Shown here: piece after piece, positions 18,891 to 28,830 of the stretch
How positions within the stretch are numbered: the first letter of the stretch is position 1
How the letters are laid out: every line of letters begins with the position of its first letter
Source of the DNA: Neisseriaceae bacterium JH1-16
GTDB lineage: Bacteria > Pseudomonadota > Gammaproteobacteria > Burkholderiales > Chromobacteriaceae
Reading direction: 5' to 3'
Assembly (NCBI GenBank): GCA_025989215.1
Contig: JAPDNP010000005.1
Location: 231,275 to 295,274 of the forward strand
Length of the DNA stretch: 64,000 nucleotides
Program-made: the position numbers and the translations under genes
The notes under the pieces: model-generated
Told to the model about the DNA's origin: nothing
Seen by the model: the letters and a program-made list of their open reading frames with translations, nothing else
Database searches by the model: none

Positions 18891-19558
18891 ACACGCTCGC
18901 GCTGCTGCAACTGTTCCGCCTGACCAGCCCGGCGCTGCCGATCGGCGCGTACAGCTATTCGCAGGGCCTGGAGTCGGCGATCGAGCACGGCTGGGTGCAC
19001 GACACCATCAGTGCCGAGGTGTGGTTGGCCGAACAGCTCGCCGGCCCGCTCACCCGCTTCGAGCTGCCGCTGCTCGGCCAGGCGCTCACCGCGGCGGCCG
19101 CCGACGATGCGGCCGGCCTCGCTTCGGCCAACTCGCTGTGGCTGGCCAGCCGCGAGGCGGCCGAGCTGTATGCCGAGACGGTGCAGACCGGCTACTCGCT
19201 GCGCGTGCTGCTGTTGGAGCTGCCGGAACTGAGCGAGGCGCAGCGCCGCACGCTCACCGAGCTCGAGCCGCTCGGCCTGCCGGTCGCTTGGGCGATGGCG
19301 AGCCGGGTGCTCGGCATCGACGCCGAATCGGCGCTGGCCGGCTATCTGTGGGCCTGGCTGGAAAACCAGGTGATGGTGCTGATGAAGGCACTGCCGATGG
19401 GCCAGCTGGCCGGCCAGAAGCTGTTCTCGGCGCTGCTGCCGCGACTGGCGGCGGTGGTCGCCATGCTGCCGGCCGGCCCCGAGTCCGGCTTCGCGCCGGG
19501 CCTAGCTTGGCTGTCGATGCAGCATGAAACGCAATATTCGCGGCTGTTCAGGTCCTGA
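18887..19558 (+). CDS. ureF: Urease accessory protein UreF
   Basis: The 223-residue all-helical protein has the UreF marks [21 protein letters not shown] near the N-terminus and [11 protein letters not shown] near the C-terminus. UreF links UreD and UreG in the nickel-insertion complex. It overlaps ureE and precedes ureG by 32 bases. Two copies of the TTGGCCGAA motif lie inside it (19025 and, inverted, 19123). Confidence 0.96.
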   Translation: MNTLALLQLFRLTSPALPIGAYSYSQGLESAIEHGWVHDTISAEVWLAEQLAGPLTRFELPLLGQALTAAAADDAAGLASANSLWLASREAAELYAETVQTGYSLRVLLLELPELSEAQRRTLTELEPLGLPVAWAMASRVLGIDAESALAGYLWAWLENQVMVLMKALPMGQLAGQKLFSALLPRLAAVVAMLPAGPESGFAPGLAWLSMQHETQYSRLFRS

Positions 19559-19590
19559 ACGCCGCTTTCGAACCCTGTAAGGAGAATTCC

Positions 19591-20223
<633 letters not shown>

Positions 20224-20241
20224 CGACGAGGAACCGTCCCG

Positions 20242-21312
20242 ATGGCAAATCGCAGTCTCGTGAGCGTGCTGCGTTCGGTGTTCAACGACGCCGACGACAA
20301 TCTGCGCAGCAAGGTGTTCGGCCTCTACGGCCTGCTGATCGGCTTCAACCTGGCGGCCTGGGCCTGGGCGCTGCTCGCCTTCCGCGACCACCCGGTGCTG
20401 CTCGGCACCGCGCTGTTGGCGTACAGCTTCGGCCTGCGCCACGCGGTGGATGCCGACCACATCGCCGCGATCGACAACGTCACCCGCAAGCTGATGCAGG
20501 AGGGCAAGCGCCCGGTCACGGTCGGGCTGATGTTCTCGCTCGGCCACTCCACCATCGTGGTGGTGCTGTCGGTAGCGGTGGCCGCCACCGCGATGGCGCT
20601 GCAGACCCGTTTCGACCAGTTCAAGGACATCGGCGGCGTGATCGGCACCACCGTGTCGTCGCTGTTCCTGCTGGCGCTGGCGCTGATGAACCTGCTGATC
20701 CTGCGCTCGGTGTACCGGGCATTCCGGCGGGTGAAGAATGGCGAGCGCTACGTCGAGGAGGATCTCGACCTGCTGCTGGCCGATCGCGGCCTGTTGGCGC
20801 GGCTGTTCCGCCCGGTGTTCCGGCTGGTGACGAAGGGCTGGCACATGTACCCGCTGGGTGTGCTGTTCGGCCTCGGCTTCGACACCGCCACCGAGATCGG
20901 CCTCTTGGGCATCTCGGCGGCGTCGGCCGCCAAGGGCATGTCAGTGTGGTCCATCCTGGTGTTCCCGACGCTGTTCACCGCCGGCATGACGCTGATCGAC
21001 ACCACCGACAGCATCCTGATGCTGCGCGCCTACGGCTGGGCCTTCATCAAGCCGATCCGCAAGCTCTACTACAACATGACCATCACGCTGGTGTCGGTGC
21101 TGGTGGCGCTGGTGATCGGCGGCATCGAGGCGCTGGGCCTCGCGGCCGACAAGCTGCAGCTGAAGGGCACGTTCTGGGATGCGGTCGGCACGCTGAACGA
21201 CCACTTCGGCGCGATCGGCTACTTCATCATCGGCCTGTTCGTGGCGAGCTGGCTGCTGTCGATGGCGGTGTACAAGTGGCGCGGCTACGACGAGCTGGAA
21301 CTGCGCACCTGA
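20242..21312 (+). CDS. Nickel/cobalt permease, NiCoT (HoxN/NixA) family
   Basis: The 356-residue membrane protein has all the NiCoT signatures: RHAVDADHIAAIDN, FSLGHSTIVV, LGFDTATEIGLL and GMTLIDTTDS, with eight or so membrane segments. These motifs bind and move Ni2+ or Co2+ across the inner membrane. Its place 18 bases after ureG argues that it imports nickel for urease. It is the last gene before the strong terminator at 21340. Confidence 0.95.
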   Translation: MANRSLVSVLRSVFNDADDNLRSKVFGLYGLLIGFNLAAWAWALLAFRDHPVLLGTALLAYSFGLRHAVDADHIAAIDNVTRKLMQEGKRPVTVGLMFSLGHSTIVVVLSVAVAATAMALQTRFDQFKDIGGVIGTTVSSLFLLALALMNLLILRSVYRAFRRVKNGERYVEEDLDLLLADRGLLARLFRPVFRLVTKGWHMYPLGVLFGLGFDTATEIGLLGISAASAAKGMSVWSILVFPTLFTAGMTLIDTTDSILMLRAYGWAFIKPIRKLYYNMTITLVSVLVALVIGGIEALGLAADKLQLKGTFWDAVGTLNDHFGAIGYFIIGLFVASWLLSMAVYKWRGYDELELRT

Positions 21313-21339
21313 GTGCTCCCGCCCGACCCGCACCAAACG

Positions 21340-21375
21340 ATTCGGCCAACCTGCAAAGGTTGGCCGAATTTTTTT
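21340..21375. terminator. Rho-independent terminator built from an inverted pair of TTGGCCGAA
   Basis: ATTCGGCCAACC (21340-21351), a six-base loop and GGTTGGCCGAAT (21358-21369) form a perfect 12 bp stem followed by seven T's. Both arms are copies of the dispersed 9-mer. It ends the urease operon and may also serve waaA on the other strand. In Neisseria, DNA-uptake sequences form terminators in just this way. Confidence 0.95.
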
Positions 21376-21481
21376 CACCAGCAGCCCGGAAACCATCCTC
21401 GGCGCCGGTGTTAGCTGAACTTGGCTTGGTCCGTCCAACCCGCGCTTCGCGCGGCGCAACCGTCAACTCGTCTTGATCCGC

Positions 21482-22750
21482 TCAGCGGCACGCCTGGACT
21501 GCCAACCGTTCGGCGAAGTAGTCGACGATGCGCTCGCTGGCGCCGCGGTGCGCGGTGGTGAAGCGCAGCGCCGCCGCGCCCATCGCACGACGCCGTTCGC
21601 CATCGGCCAGCAACGCCGCCACCTCGGCGACCAGCGCGTCGGCGTCGGCCACCTGCAGCGCTGCCCCTGCCGCCAGCGCGAGCTCGCTCGCCTGCGGGAA
21701 ATTGAACATCGACGGGCCGAACAGCACCGGCACGCCGACGCTGGCCGGCTCGATCAGGTTCTGCCCACCCAGCGGCAGCAAGCTACCGCCGACGAAGGCG
21801 AGATCGGCCGCCGCGTAGTAGCCGAATAGCTCGCCCATGCTGTCGCCGATCCACACGTCGACGTCGTCGGCCAGCGGGCCGGTCGTCGCGCTGCGTCGCG
21901 CCACGCTGAAGCCCTGCTGTTCGGCCAAGGTGGCAACCGAATCGAAACGTTCCGGGTGGCGCGGCACGATCACCAGCCGCGCAGCAGGCTGGACGGCACG
22001 CCAGGCGGCCAGCAGCAGCGCCTCCTCGCCGTCACGGGTGCTGGCGGCCACCACCACCGGTTTCTCCCCCAGCCAGGTACGGAAGGTCTCGCCCAGCGCC
22101 AGCTGCGCCTCGGGCGGCGCGAAGTCGTACTTGGTGTTGCCGCAGACTTTGCTATGACGTGCGCCGAGCAACACCAGCCGCGCCGCATCGGCCTCGGTCT
22201 GCGCCGCCACGCCGGCGAGGCTGGCCAGCGCCGGGCGGATCAGCGCCGCGACGCGCCGGTAGCCGCGGTAGGACTTGTCGGACAGCCGCGCATTGCCCAG
22301 CAGCAGCGGCACGCCGGCCTGCTCTGCCGCGTGGATCAAATTCGGCCACAGCTCGGTTTCCATCAGCACGCCGAAGCGCGGCCGGTAGGCGGCGAAGAAG
22401 CCGGCCACCGCCTGCGGGAAGTCATATGGCAGGTAGCGCACCTCGGCGTCCGGGTACAGCTGAAGCGCGGTGGCGCGGCCGGTCGGGGTCATCTGGGTGA
22501 TCAACAGCGGCGTGTCCGGGTAGCGGGCGCGCAACGCGCGCACCAAGGGCAGCGCGGCGCGGGTCTCCCCCACCGACACCGCGTGGATCCAGATCGCCCC
22601 GGTGGCGCGCGGCGCGTAGCCGTCGCCGAAGCGCTCGTCCCAGTGTTCCAGATAGGCCGGCGCCTTACGGGCGCGCTTCTTCAGATAGCGTTTGAGCAGC
22701 GGTCGGATCAGCCAGCCGGCCAGCGTATAGAGCCGCCGCGCCACGCTCAT
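21482..22750 (-). CDS. waaA: Kdo transferase WaaA
   Basis: The 422-residue GT30 enzyme transfers 3-deoxy-D-manno-octulosonate from CMP-Kdo to lipid A precursor. It has an N-terminal membrane-anchor helix, the catalytic region HAVSVGETRA (Glu at about 62), METELWPNL, and the C-terminal VGGSLLPLGGQNLIEP and GVPVLFGPSMFNF motifs. It overlaps waaC by four bases (ATGA), so the two LPS inner-core genes form an operon reading away from the DnaA-box region. Confidence 0.96.
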   Translation of the reverse strand: MSVARRLYTLAGWLIRPLLKRYLKKRARKAPAYLEHWDERFGDGYAPRATGAIWIHAVSVGETRAALPLVRALRARYPDTPLLITQMTPTGRATALQLYPDAEVRYLPYDFPQAVAGFFAAYRPRFGVLMETELWPNLIHAAEQAGVPLLLGNARLSDKSYRGYRRVAALIRPALASLAGVAAQTEADAARLVLLGARHSKVCGNTKYDFAPPEAQLALGETFRTWLGEKPVVVAASTRDGEEALLLAAWRAVQPAARLVIVPRHPERFDSVATLAEQQGFSVARRSATTGPLADDVDVWIGDSMGELFGYYAAADLAFVGGSLLPLGGQNLIEPASVGVPVLFGPSMFNFPQASELALAAGAALQVADADALVAEVAALLADGERRRAMGAAALRFTTAHRGASERIVDYFAERLAVQACR

Positions 22751-23709
22751 CGCGGCGCCCCGTGCATCGCCAGCAGCGTCTGATAGACGGTCTCGACGTC
22801 CGGGCACTGCCGCTCGCCGCCCAGGTTGGTCGAACGCACCGTCTCGACCACGCCGGTCGCGGCCGGGTCGGTGTCGGTATAGATACCGACCAGCGGCACG
22901 TCGAGCGCATTGGCCAGGTGCAGCAGGCCGGTGTCGACGCCGACCACCGCCTCGGCGTGGCCGAGCAGGCCGGCGGCGTCGCGCAGGCCCATCCGCTGCG
23001 GCACTAGCGCCCCCGGTAGCGCCGCGGCGAGGCGCTCGGCGCGCTGGCGCTCCTTCGCGTTGCCCCAGGGCAGCACCGCGCGCCAGCCATGCCGTTCGGC
23101 CAAAGCTTTGCCCAGCGCGATCCAGTGCGCCTCCGGCCACAGCTTGCTGTCGCGGCTGGTGGCGTGCAGCAGCACCACATAAGCATCGCTCGGCGCCGCC
23201 GCCGGCTTGGCCGGCGCGGGCACGCCGAAGCGCGGCGCGCCGCTGCTTGTGTAGCCGAACACCTGCGACAGCAGGCGGCGGCAGCGTTCGATCGCCGGCA
23301 GCTGCCAGCTGGCGGCGTAGGTCTTGTCGTAGAACAGGCAGGCGAGCGGCTCGCGGATGCTGTTGCGGTCGTAGCCGGCCAGCGGCGCGCGGGCCCAGCG
23401 GGCCGGGATCGCGCTCTTCACCAGGCCCTGCAGGTCGACCACCTGGTCCCAGCCGCCGTCGGCCAGCGCCGCCTTGCAGGCGCGCACCTCGCGCCAGGTA
23501 GCGGGCGACAGCGGGGCGCGGCGCCAGCGCCGCCACGAGAACGGGATCACCCGTACCACGGCGGGATGCAAGGCGGCGATATCGGCAAAGGCATCCTCGA
23601 CCAACCAGGTCAGCGACAGATTGGGGTAGTGCGTCTTGAGCTCGGTGAGCGCCGGCCAGGTGTGGATAAGGTCGCCCATCGACGAGGTGCGCACGATCAG
23701 CACATTCAT
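22747..23709 (-). CDS. waaC: LPS heptosyltransferase I
   Basis: The GT9 enzyme adds the first L-glycero-D-manno-heptose to Kdo. It starts MNVLIVRTSSMGDLIHTWPAL, has the VDLQGLVKSA segment and ends with VVGVDTGLLHLANAL and PLVGIYTDTDP, all WaaC marks; it lacks the C-x2-LR pattern of WaaF. Three in-frame ATGs lie at 23721, 23712 and 23709; none has a clear ribosome site, and 23709 gives the family's usual start. It overlaps waaA. Confidence 0.92.
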   Translation of the reverse strand: MNVLIVRTSSMGDLIHTWPALTELKTHYPNLSLTWLVEDAFADIAALHPAVVRVIPFSWRRWRRAPLSPATWREVRACKAALADGGWDQVVDLQGLVKSAIPARWARAPLAGYDRNSIREPLACLFYDKTYAASWQLPAIERCRRLLSQVFGYTSSGAPRFGVPAPAKPAAAPSDAYVVLLHATSRDSKLWPEAHWIALGKALAERHGWRAVLPWGNAKERQRAERLAAALPGALVPQRMGLRDAAGLLGHAEAVVGVDTGLLHLANALDVPLVGIYTDTDPAATGVVETVRSTNLGGERQCPDVETVYQTLLAMHGAPR

Positions 23710-23771
23710 CATGCGGCGCATTGTACCCGAGCGCGGCTGTGGTTAACCAAGCTCGCCGCGTGCTGGTGCTA

Positions 23772-24463
23772 TGTGGATAAGCGCTTGTGGATAAGCCAAC
23801 ACGGATTTATCCACAATCTACACCTGCTCCAGCCGGCCACTGCCCACCAGGGCTATCAACAACTGAACATACTGATAACAAGCTGTTTTTTCGGTTTATC
23901 CACACAATTGTCCCGGGTACATCAGTAGTTTCATTTTATAAAAGGGTAAAGAGAAAAGAATGAGACGCGGCAGAAATCGGTCCTGCACAAACAGCACTGA
24001 TCAGTTGCTCGTCGACATGTGGATAACCCTGCTTGCAGACATCGCGTCAAACTTATCCACAAGTGATACGAGCACAGACCAGGCAGTCGCCAACAAGGTT
24101 GAAGACTAGCTAAAGTACTGAAATTAGATGGAAATATGACTTATCCACAGAAACAAGGGCACTAGTATCAGTTTCATCCATTTAAAAAAAGAACAACTAA
24201 GAAAAGAACCGTTACTGTGAACCGAACCATTTTTCTGTCTGCAAAAAAAGACACGCAAGGACAAACGGACTGGACTGCTAGAAACGCGGGAACAAGGCGT
24301 ACAGAAAAGCAGCTGTGCTGATAGCAAGTAGCTATCAAGGTACTTTTATCCCCGGAAACACTCGGTTTTATGCATGTGGACTGCATTTCTGATGCATGCG
24401 GAATGAAAGACTGCTGAAAAGCAGGGCCATCGCCACTTCAGCGCTTCGCCGCCATGTGGATAA
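23772..24463. other. Candidate replication origin (oriC) or DnaA-titration locus
   Basis: The gene-free stretch 23710-24623 is AT-rich against its surroundings. It holds eight perfect DnaA boxes (TTATCCACA or its complement) at 23772, 23786, 23807, 23896, 24018, 24053, 24141 and 24455; about 0.002 would be expected by composition. AT-rich segments with A and T runs lie at 23930-23960 and 24160-24260, and a hairpin (TGATAGC / GCTATCA) at about 24320. Genes on both sides read away from it. No dnaA, dnaN, parAB or gidA is near, so a non-initiating DnaA reservoir remains possible. Confidence 0.7.
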
Positions 24464-24623
24464 GCCCCAACAGGCGGACCACCAGTGCAATGGCTGGTCC
24501 GCTTTAATGTCGATTACAGCCGGGTTTTCCCCCGCTGACTCGGCCGAATGGGCGGCTGGCCATCGGGATGGCGGTGTGAGCGGCGTGGTAAAGTGCCGCC
24601 ACGACATGATGGACAGAACAACG

Positions 24624-25679
24624 ATGAAGATCGGCATTGCCTGCAACGCCTTCGGCTACAGCGGCGGTTTCGAACGCTATGCGCTCGACCTGGTGAACGG
24701 TTTGAACCAGTTGGGAATCACGCCGACCTTCTTTGCACGCCGTTTCGATCGCAGCCTTGCCGAGTACCAACTGATCGAGCCGGTCGAGATCAAAGTGGGC
24801 TGGCTGCCCGGCAAACTGCGCGACGGAGCGTTTTCCCGCGCTCTGGCGACAGAAAAGGCCCGCCACGGCGTTGAACTGCTGATTGGCTGCAACCGTAACG
24901 CCGCGTCCGAGATCGCCGTGTGTGGGGGCACCCACCGCGGCTACCTCGCCGCCAGCGGCAAGCCGGCCGGTTTCTGGGATCGCCGCCAGATCGCGTTGGA
25001 AAGCCGTTTCTATGCCAATGCGCGCCGGGTGATCGCCCACTCGGCGCTGATGGCCGAGGAACTGGGCCGGCTCTACCAGGTGCCGGCAGCCAAGCTCTCG
25101 ACGATCTATCCCCCGGTCAGCGGCGAGCGCTTCGCCGTGGTGAACGACGAGCAGCGCCGCGCATTGCGCCGCCGCTTCGGCCTGCCCGACGACAAGGTGG
25201 TGTTCGTGTTCCCCTCGTCCAGCCACCTGCGCAAGGGCCTGCCGGTGCTGCGCGCCGCGTTCGAAGCCAGCGATTTGCCGGTGCTGCTGGCGGTGGTCGG
25301 CCGGCCGCTCGACGCGCCCGGGCGCAATCTGGTCGACCTCGGCTACCAGAAACAGATCGAACAGCTCTACCAGGCGGCCGACTACGCCATCCTCGCCTCC
25401 AGCTACGAGCCATTCGGCCTGATCGGCATCGAATCGGCGCTGTGCGGCACCCCGCTGGTGTTGGCGGACAATATCGGCTGCACCGAGGTGCTCAGCGACG
25501 CCGCCTGCCTGCGCTTCGACCGTCGCGACCCCGCCAGCCTCGGCGCCGTGCTGGCCGAAGCGGTACGCAGGGTCGGCGCCGGCGAGGCGAGGTTGGCCGA
25601 ACCGCGCCGCGAGATCGGCTACGATACCGACGTCACCCGCCACGTCGAACAGCTGCTGGCAAGCACTGGCGTACGGTAG
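24624..25679 (+). CDS. Glycosyltransferase family 4, LPS core type (WaaG-like)
   Basis: The 351-residue GT-B enzyme starts MKIGIACNAFGYSGGFERYA and carries the donor-binding motif EPFGLIGIESALCGTPLVL (about 260-280) with the E-x7-E spacing of GT4 retaining enzymes. It probably adds a hexose to the LPS core, given the waaA/waaC genes across the DnaA-box region and the GT2 gene that follows. The ATG at 24624 is preferred; an upstream frame would run 76 codons into the box cluster. Confidence 0.87.
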   Translation: MKIGIACNAFGYSGGFERYALDLVNGLNQLGITPTFFARRFDRSLAEYQLIEPVEIKVGWLPGKLRDGAFSRALATEKARHGVELLIGCNRNAASEIAVCGGTHRGYLAASGKPAGFWDRRQIALESRFYANARRVIAHSALMAEELGRLYQVPAAKLSTIYPPVSGERFAVVNDEQRRALRRRFGLPDDKVVFVFPSSSHLRKGLPVLRAAFEASDLPVLLAVVGRPLDAPGRNLVDLGYQKQIEQLYQAADYAILASSYEPFGLIGIESALCGTPLVLADNIGCTEVLSDAACLRFDRRDPASLGAVLAEAVRRVGAGEARLAEPRREIGYDTDVTRHVEQLLASTGVR

Positions 25680-25709
25680 AATCGGCGTTTTGATTCGCAA
25701 GCCCCGCTT

Positions 25710-26486
25710 ATGACCGCTCCATCCAAGCGCGCCTCGATCAGCGTGATCGTGGTGGCGATGAACGAAGCCCACGATATCGGCGACTGCCTGCGCTCGGTGC
25801 GCGACTGGGTCGACGAGATGATCGTGTTCGACTCGGGCAGCACCGACGGCACCCAGGCGCTGTGCCGCGAACTGGGCGCCAAGGTGTTCGAGACCGACTG
25901 GCCGGGCGACGGCCCGCAGAAGAACCGCGCGCTCGACCAGGCGACCGGCGACTGGGTGCTGTGCCTCGACGCCGACGAGCATGTCGGCGACAAGCTGCGC
26001 GGCGAAATCCTGCAATTGCTGGCTAACGACAGCGAACATGCGGCGTTCTCCACCCCGCGCCGCTCGCGCTTCTGCGGTAAGTTCATGGCGCATTCCGGCT
26101 GGTGGCCGGACCGGATTGTGCGGCTGTTCCGTCGCGACAAGGGCCGCTTCACCGACGTGCGCACCCATACCCACCTGAAGATCGCCGGCAGCACCGGCCG
26201 CTTCGACGGGCCGATCATCCACTACGCGGTGGCCGACCTGCACGAGTCGCTGGCCAAGGTGAACGACTACTCCAGTGCCGGTGCGCTGACCATGCAGGAG
26301 CGCGGCAAGAGCGCCTCGCTCGCGTCGGCGATCGGCCACGGCTTCTGGGCGTTCTTCCGCACCTATGTGATCAAGCGCGGCTTTCTCGACGGCGCCGAAG
26401 GCTTCGTGCTGGCGGTGTCCAACGCCGAGGTGTCCTACTACAAGTACGTCAAGCTGATGCTGATGAACAAGAACAAAGCACGCTGA
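25710..26486 (+). CDS. Glycosyltransferase family 2, WaaE/LgtF-like
   Basis: The 258-residue GT-A enzyme has ISVIVVAMNEAHDIGDCLRS at the start, the metal-binding DADEHVGD (about 91-98) and the GWWPDRIVRLFRR and HTHLKI motifs. These are shared with LPS core beta-glucosyltransferases WaaE/LgtF. It follows the GT4 gene by 30 bases, forming an LPS core pair. The exact sugar transferred is not readable from sequence. Confidence 0.88.
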   Translation: MTAPSKRASISVIVVAMNEAHDIGDCLRSVRDWVDEMIVFDSGSTDGTQALCRELGAKVFETDWPGDGPQKNRALDQATGDWVLCLDADEHVGDKLRGEILQLLANDSEHAAFSTPRRSRFCGKFMAHSGWWPDRIVRLFRRDKGRFTDVRTHTHLKIAGSTGRFDGPIIHYAVADLHESLAKVNDYSSAGALTMQERGKSASLASAIGHGFWAFFRTYVIKRGFLDGAEGFVLAVSNAEVSYYKYVKLMLMNKNKAR

Positions 26487-26502
26487 TCGAGATGCGATAA
26501 CG

Positions 26503-26531
26503 AAAAAAGCCGGCCGATGCCGGCTTTTTTG
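26503..26531 (+). terminator. Rho-independent terminator
   Basis: AAAAAAGCCGGC and GCCGGCTTTTTT form a 12 bp stem with a four-base loop. It ends the LPS core pair. Confidence 0.92.
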
Positions 26532-26805
26532 CATTGCACGATCGCCGGCGCGGCGGACGACAAACTGGACTAGATTGGAGGGGAAAGGCCTGGGTCCATG
26601 GGGGCCGGCGGATGTTAGCGCCAGGACGGCGGCGATGCTGCGTTGCATCAATCTGGCTTGGCGCGGCAATCCTAATGACATACTCTGCAAGCTAGCATCT
26701 ATCTGTAAGACGGCCATCCCATGCCCTGCCGGTTCGCCGTCGTGACAGGCGCGTTTAGGGAATCGGCCGTCGGGCGGATCGAGTCTGTCTTCAAGGAGGA
26801 ATACC

Positions 26806-27861
26806 ATGTCTGGCGTCGCGATGAGCGTTGAAGTCGCCGAGGCGCACCCCGATGAGGCGCCGGCGATCGGACTGCTGCTGCGCGAGCACGGCCCGAACCC
26901 CTGGAACTGGTTGCCCGAGGACAATGTGGCGGCCACCCTGGCCGCGCTGGCGGCCGGGCAGGGCGGAGCGATGCTGGCCTGGGCCGGCGGCGACATCGTC
27001 GGCGCGCTGATCTGGCGCCCGGACGACCCCTATCCGGCGATGCGGCCGGCCGACATCCCGCCGAGCCAGGCGGCGTATCTGGCCGAGGCGGTGGTGCACC
27101 GCGACTATGCCGGGCGCGGCCTGGGCGCACGGCTGCTGCGCGAACTGAACGGCCGCCTGGCCGAACGCGGCATCCGCTGGCTGACCGCCGAACGGCACGA
27201 GGAGAACCTCGGTTCGGCCGGCATGATGCGCAAGGCCGGCTACAAGGTGCTCTCCGCCTACGACGACCCGCAGCGCCGTCATGCCGGCAGTCGCCGCACC
27301 GCGGTGTGCGGGCGGCGGCTCGACGAGGCCGGTAGCCGGCTCGCCCACGTGCGGCGCATGGCCGAATACAACCGTTGGATGAACGAGAAGCTCTACCACT
27401 GCCTGGAGGAGCTGCCCGAGGCGGCGCTCGGCGGCAATATGGGCGCGTTCTTCGGCTCGCTGCTCGGTACGCTCAACCACCTGCTGATCGGCGACCTGCT
27501 GTGGATGAAGCGCCTGGCCGAGCTGCCGGAGCCGGGCGTGCTGGCGGTGCTGCGCGAGCGGCCGGCGCCGCAGGCACTGAACGGCTGGCTCAGTCACAGC
27601 CTGCCCGGCTGCCTCGCCGAACGGCGCGCGCTCGACAAGCTGCTGCTCGATTGGTGTGCGGCGCTGACCGAGGTTGAGCTCGACCAGCCGCTCAGTTACC
27701 GCAATATGCGCGGCGTGGCGGCGACCAAGCCGCTGTTTCCGGTGCTGATGCATGTGTTCAACCACCAGACCCATCACCGCGGCCAGCTCACCACCCTGAT
27801 GTCACAGCTCGGACTCGATCCCGGCGTCACCGACCTGGTGGTGCTGATCGACGATGTCTAG
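26806..27861 (+). CDS. GNAT acetyltransferase-DinB fusion protein
   Basis: The 351-residue protein joins two domains. Residues 1-165 are a GNAT domain with the acetyl-CoA loop AVVHRDYAGRGLGARLLREL and AGYKVL. Residues about 185-351 are a DinB four-helix bundle (MAEYNRWMNEKLY, LGTLNHLLIGDLLW, NHQTHHRGQLTTLMSQLG) whose histidines would bind a metal. DinB proteins often handle thiols or detoxification. A strong AAGGAGG site precedes the ATG. The 275 bp upstream hold no recognisable element. There is no stop or frame change between the domains, so the fusion looks real. Confidence 0.88.
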   Translation: MSGVAMSVEVAEAHPDEAPAIGLLLREHGPNPWNWLPEDNVAATLAALAAGQGGAMLAWAGGDIVGALIWRPDDPYPAMRPADIPPSQAAYLAEAVVHRDYAGRGLGARLLRELNGRLAERGIRWLTAERHEENLGSAGMMRKAGYKVLSAYDDPQRRHAGSRRTAVCGRRLDEAGSRLAHVRRMAEYNRWMNEKLYHCLEELPEAALGGNMGAFFGSLLGTLNHLLIGDLLWMKRLAELPEPGVLAVLRERPAPQALNGWLSHSLPGCLAERRALDKLLLDWCAALTEVELDQPLSYRNMRGVAATKPLFPVLMHVFNHQTHHRGQLTTLMSQLGLDPGVTDLVVLIDDV

Positions 27862-27960
27862 CGGGATGGCCGCGCCCATGGGCAGGCGGACCATGCCGAG
27901 CCCAACTTGGCCGAACGCCTCCTAGAGATAACGGGATTCAGTTCGCTGTGAACAGACGTG

Positions 27961-27986
27961 AAAAAGCCGCCATCAGGCGGCTTTTT
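27961..27986. terminator. Bidirectional terminator
   Basis: AAAAAGCCGCC and GGCGGCTTTTT pair around four bases. It sits between the convergent fusion gene and ung and can serve both. Confidence 0.92.
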
Positions 27987-28002
27987 CCATGATGGGGCGA
28001 TC

Positions 28003-28722
28003 TCAGCCGAACAGGCCGGGCTGGGCGGCCGGCGCCCAGTCGATGGTGCCGCGGCCGCGCGCCGCGAGCCAGGCGTTGGCCTGCGAGAAATGGTGGTTGC
28101 CGAAGAAGCCGCGGTGCGCCGCCAGCGGCGACGGATGCGCCGAGCAGAACACCGTGTGGCGGCTGGTGTCGATGCGCTCGGCCTTGCCCTGCGCCCAGTT
28201 GCCCCACAGCAGGAACACGCAGCCTGGGTTGTCGCGGTTCACCGCGTCGATCAGCGCGTCGCTGACGGTCTGCCAGCCGAGCTTGCCGTGGCTGCCGGCG
28301 CGATCGGCCTCGACGCTGAGCACGCTGTTGAGCAGCAGCACGCCCTGGCGCGCCCAGCCGCTCAGGTCGCCGCTGTTGGCCGGGCCGACGCCGAGGTCGG
28401 CGGCCAGCTCCTTGTAGACGTTGCGCAGGCTGGGCGGCACGCGCACCCCGTCCGGCACCGAGAACGACAGGCCCATCGCCTCGCCGTCGCCGTGGTAGGG
28501 GTCCTGGCCGAGGATCACCACCCGCACGTCGGCGGGGCTGCCGAAGCTCAGCGCATTGAAGATCAGTTCGCGTGGCGGGTAGACGGTCTTGCCGTCGTGC
28601 ATGGCGGCCGTCAGCGCCGCGTCGATGGAGGCGAGCGTGCGGGCGCAGCCGGGCTGGCGCAACACCGTCTCCCAGTCGGGATGGACGCGTTTCAGGGCGG
28701 GGCTAAGGTAATCGAGGCTCAT
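28003..28722 (-). CDS. ung: Uracil-DNA glycosylase
   Basis: The 239-residue family 1 UDG has the catalytic water-activating motif GQDPYHG (72-78, Asp75), the LLWGNWAQGK strand and the DNA-intercalation loop HPSPLAAHRG. It removes uracil from DNA. The start is MSLDYLS at 28722; a longer frame adds 18 unrelated residues. Confidence 0.97.
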   Translation of the reverse strand: MSLDYLSPALKRVHPDWETVLRQPGCARTLASIDAALTAAMHDGKTVYPPRELIFNALSFGSPADVRVVILGQDPYHGDGEAMGLSFSVPDGVRVPPSLRNVYKELAADLGVGPANSGDLSGWARQGVLLLNSVLSVEADRAGSHGKLGWQTVSDALIDAVNRDNPGCVFLLWGNWAQGKAERIDTSRHTVFCSAHPSPLAAHRGFFGNHHFSQANAWLAARGRGTIDWAPAAQPGLFG

Positions 28723-28763
28723 CGGAAATCTGCAGGAGGTTGGCCGAATACCGACCGACAAAC

Positions 28764-28787
28764 GAAAAGGCGGCACAAGGCCGCCTC
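28764..28787. terminator. Terminator hairpin
   Basis: AGGCGGC and GCCGCCT pair around a short loop; on the minus strand it ends in CTTTTCG after the rhodanese gene. A TTGGCCGAA copy lies at 28740. Confidence 0.6.
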
Positions 28788-28830
28788 GGGGCTGAAGAAC
28801 AGAGTCGCGAACGACCCCGTTAGTTCGCGC

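Noticed and set aside
21420-21481. CGCGCTTCGCGCGG hairpin as a small RNA
   Set aside because: It is too short, without promoter or T run, and probably part of the waaA 3' end.
24504-26996. Very long open frame on the minus strand opposite the two glycosyltransferase genes
   Set aside because: It runs antisense to clear GT genes and across terminator and intergenic DNA; its Gly/Ala/Arg/His-rich product is typical of a GC-rich shadow frame.
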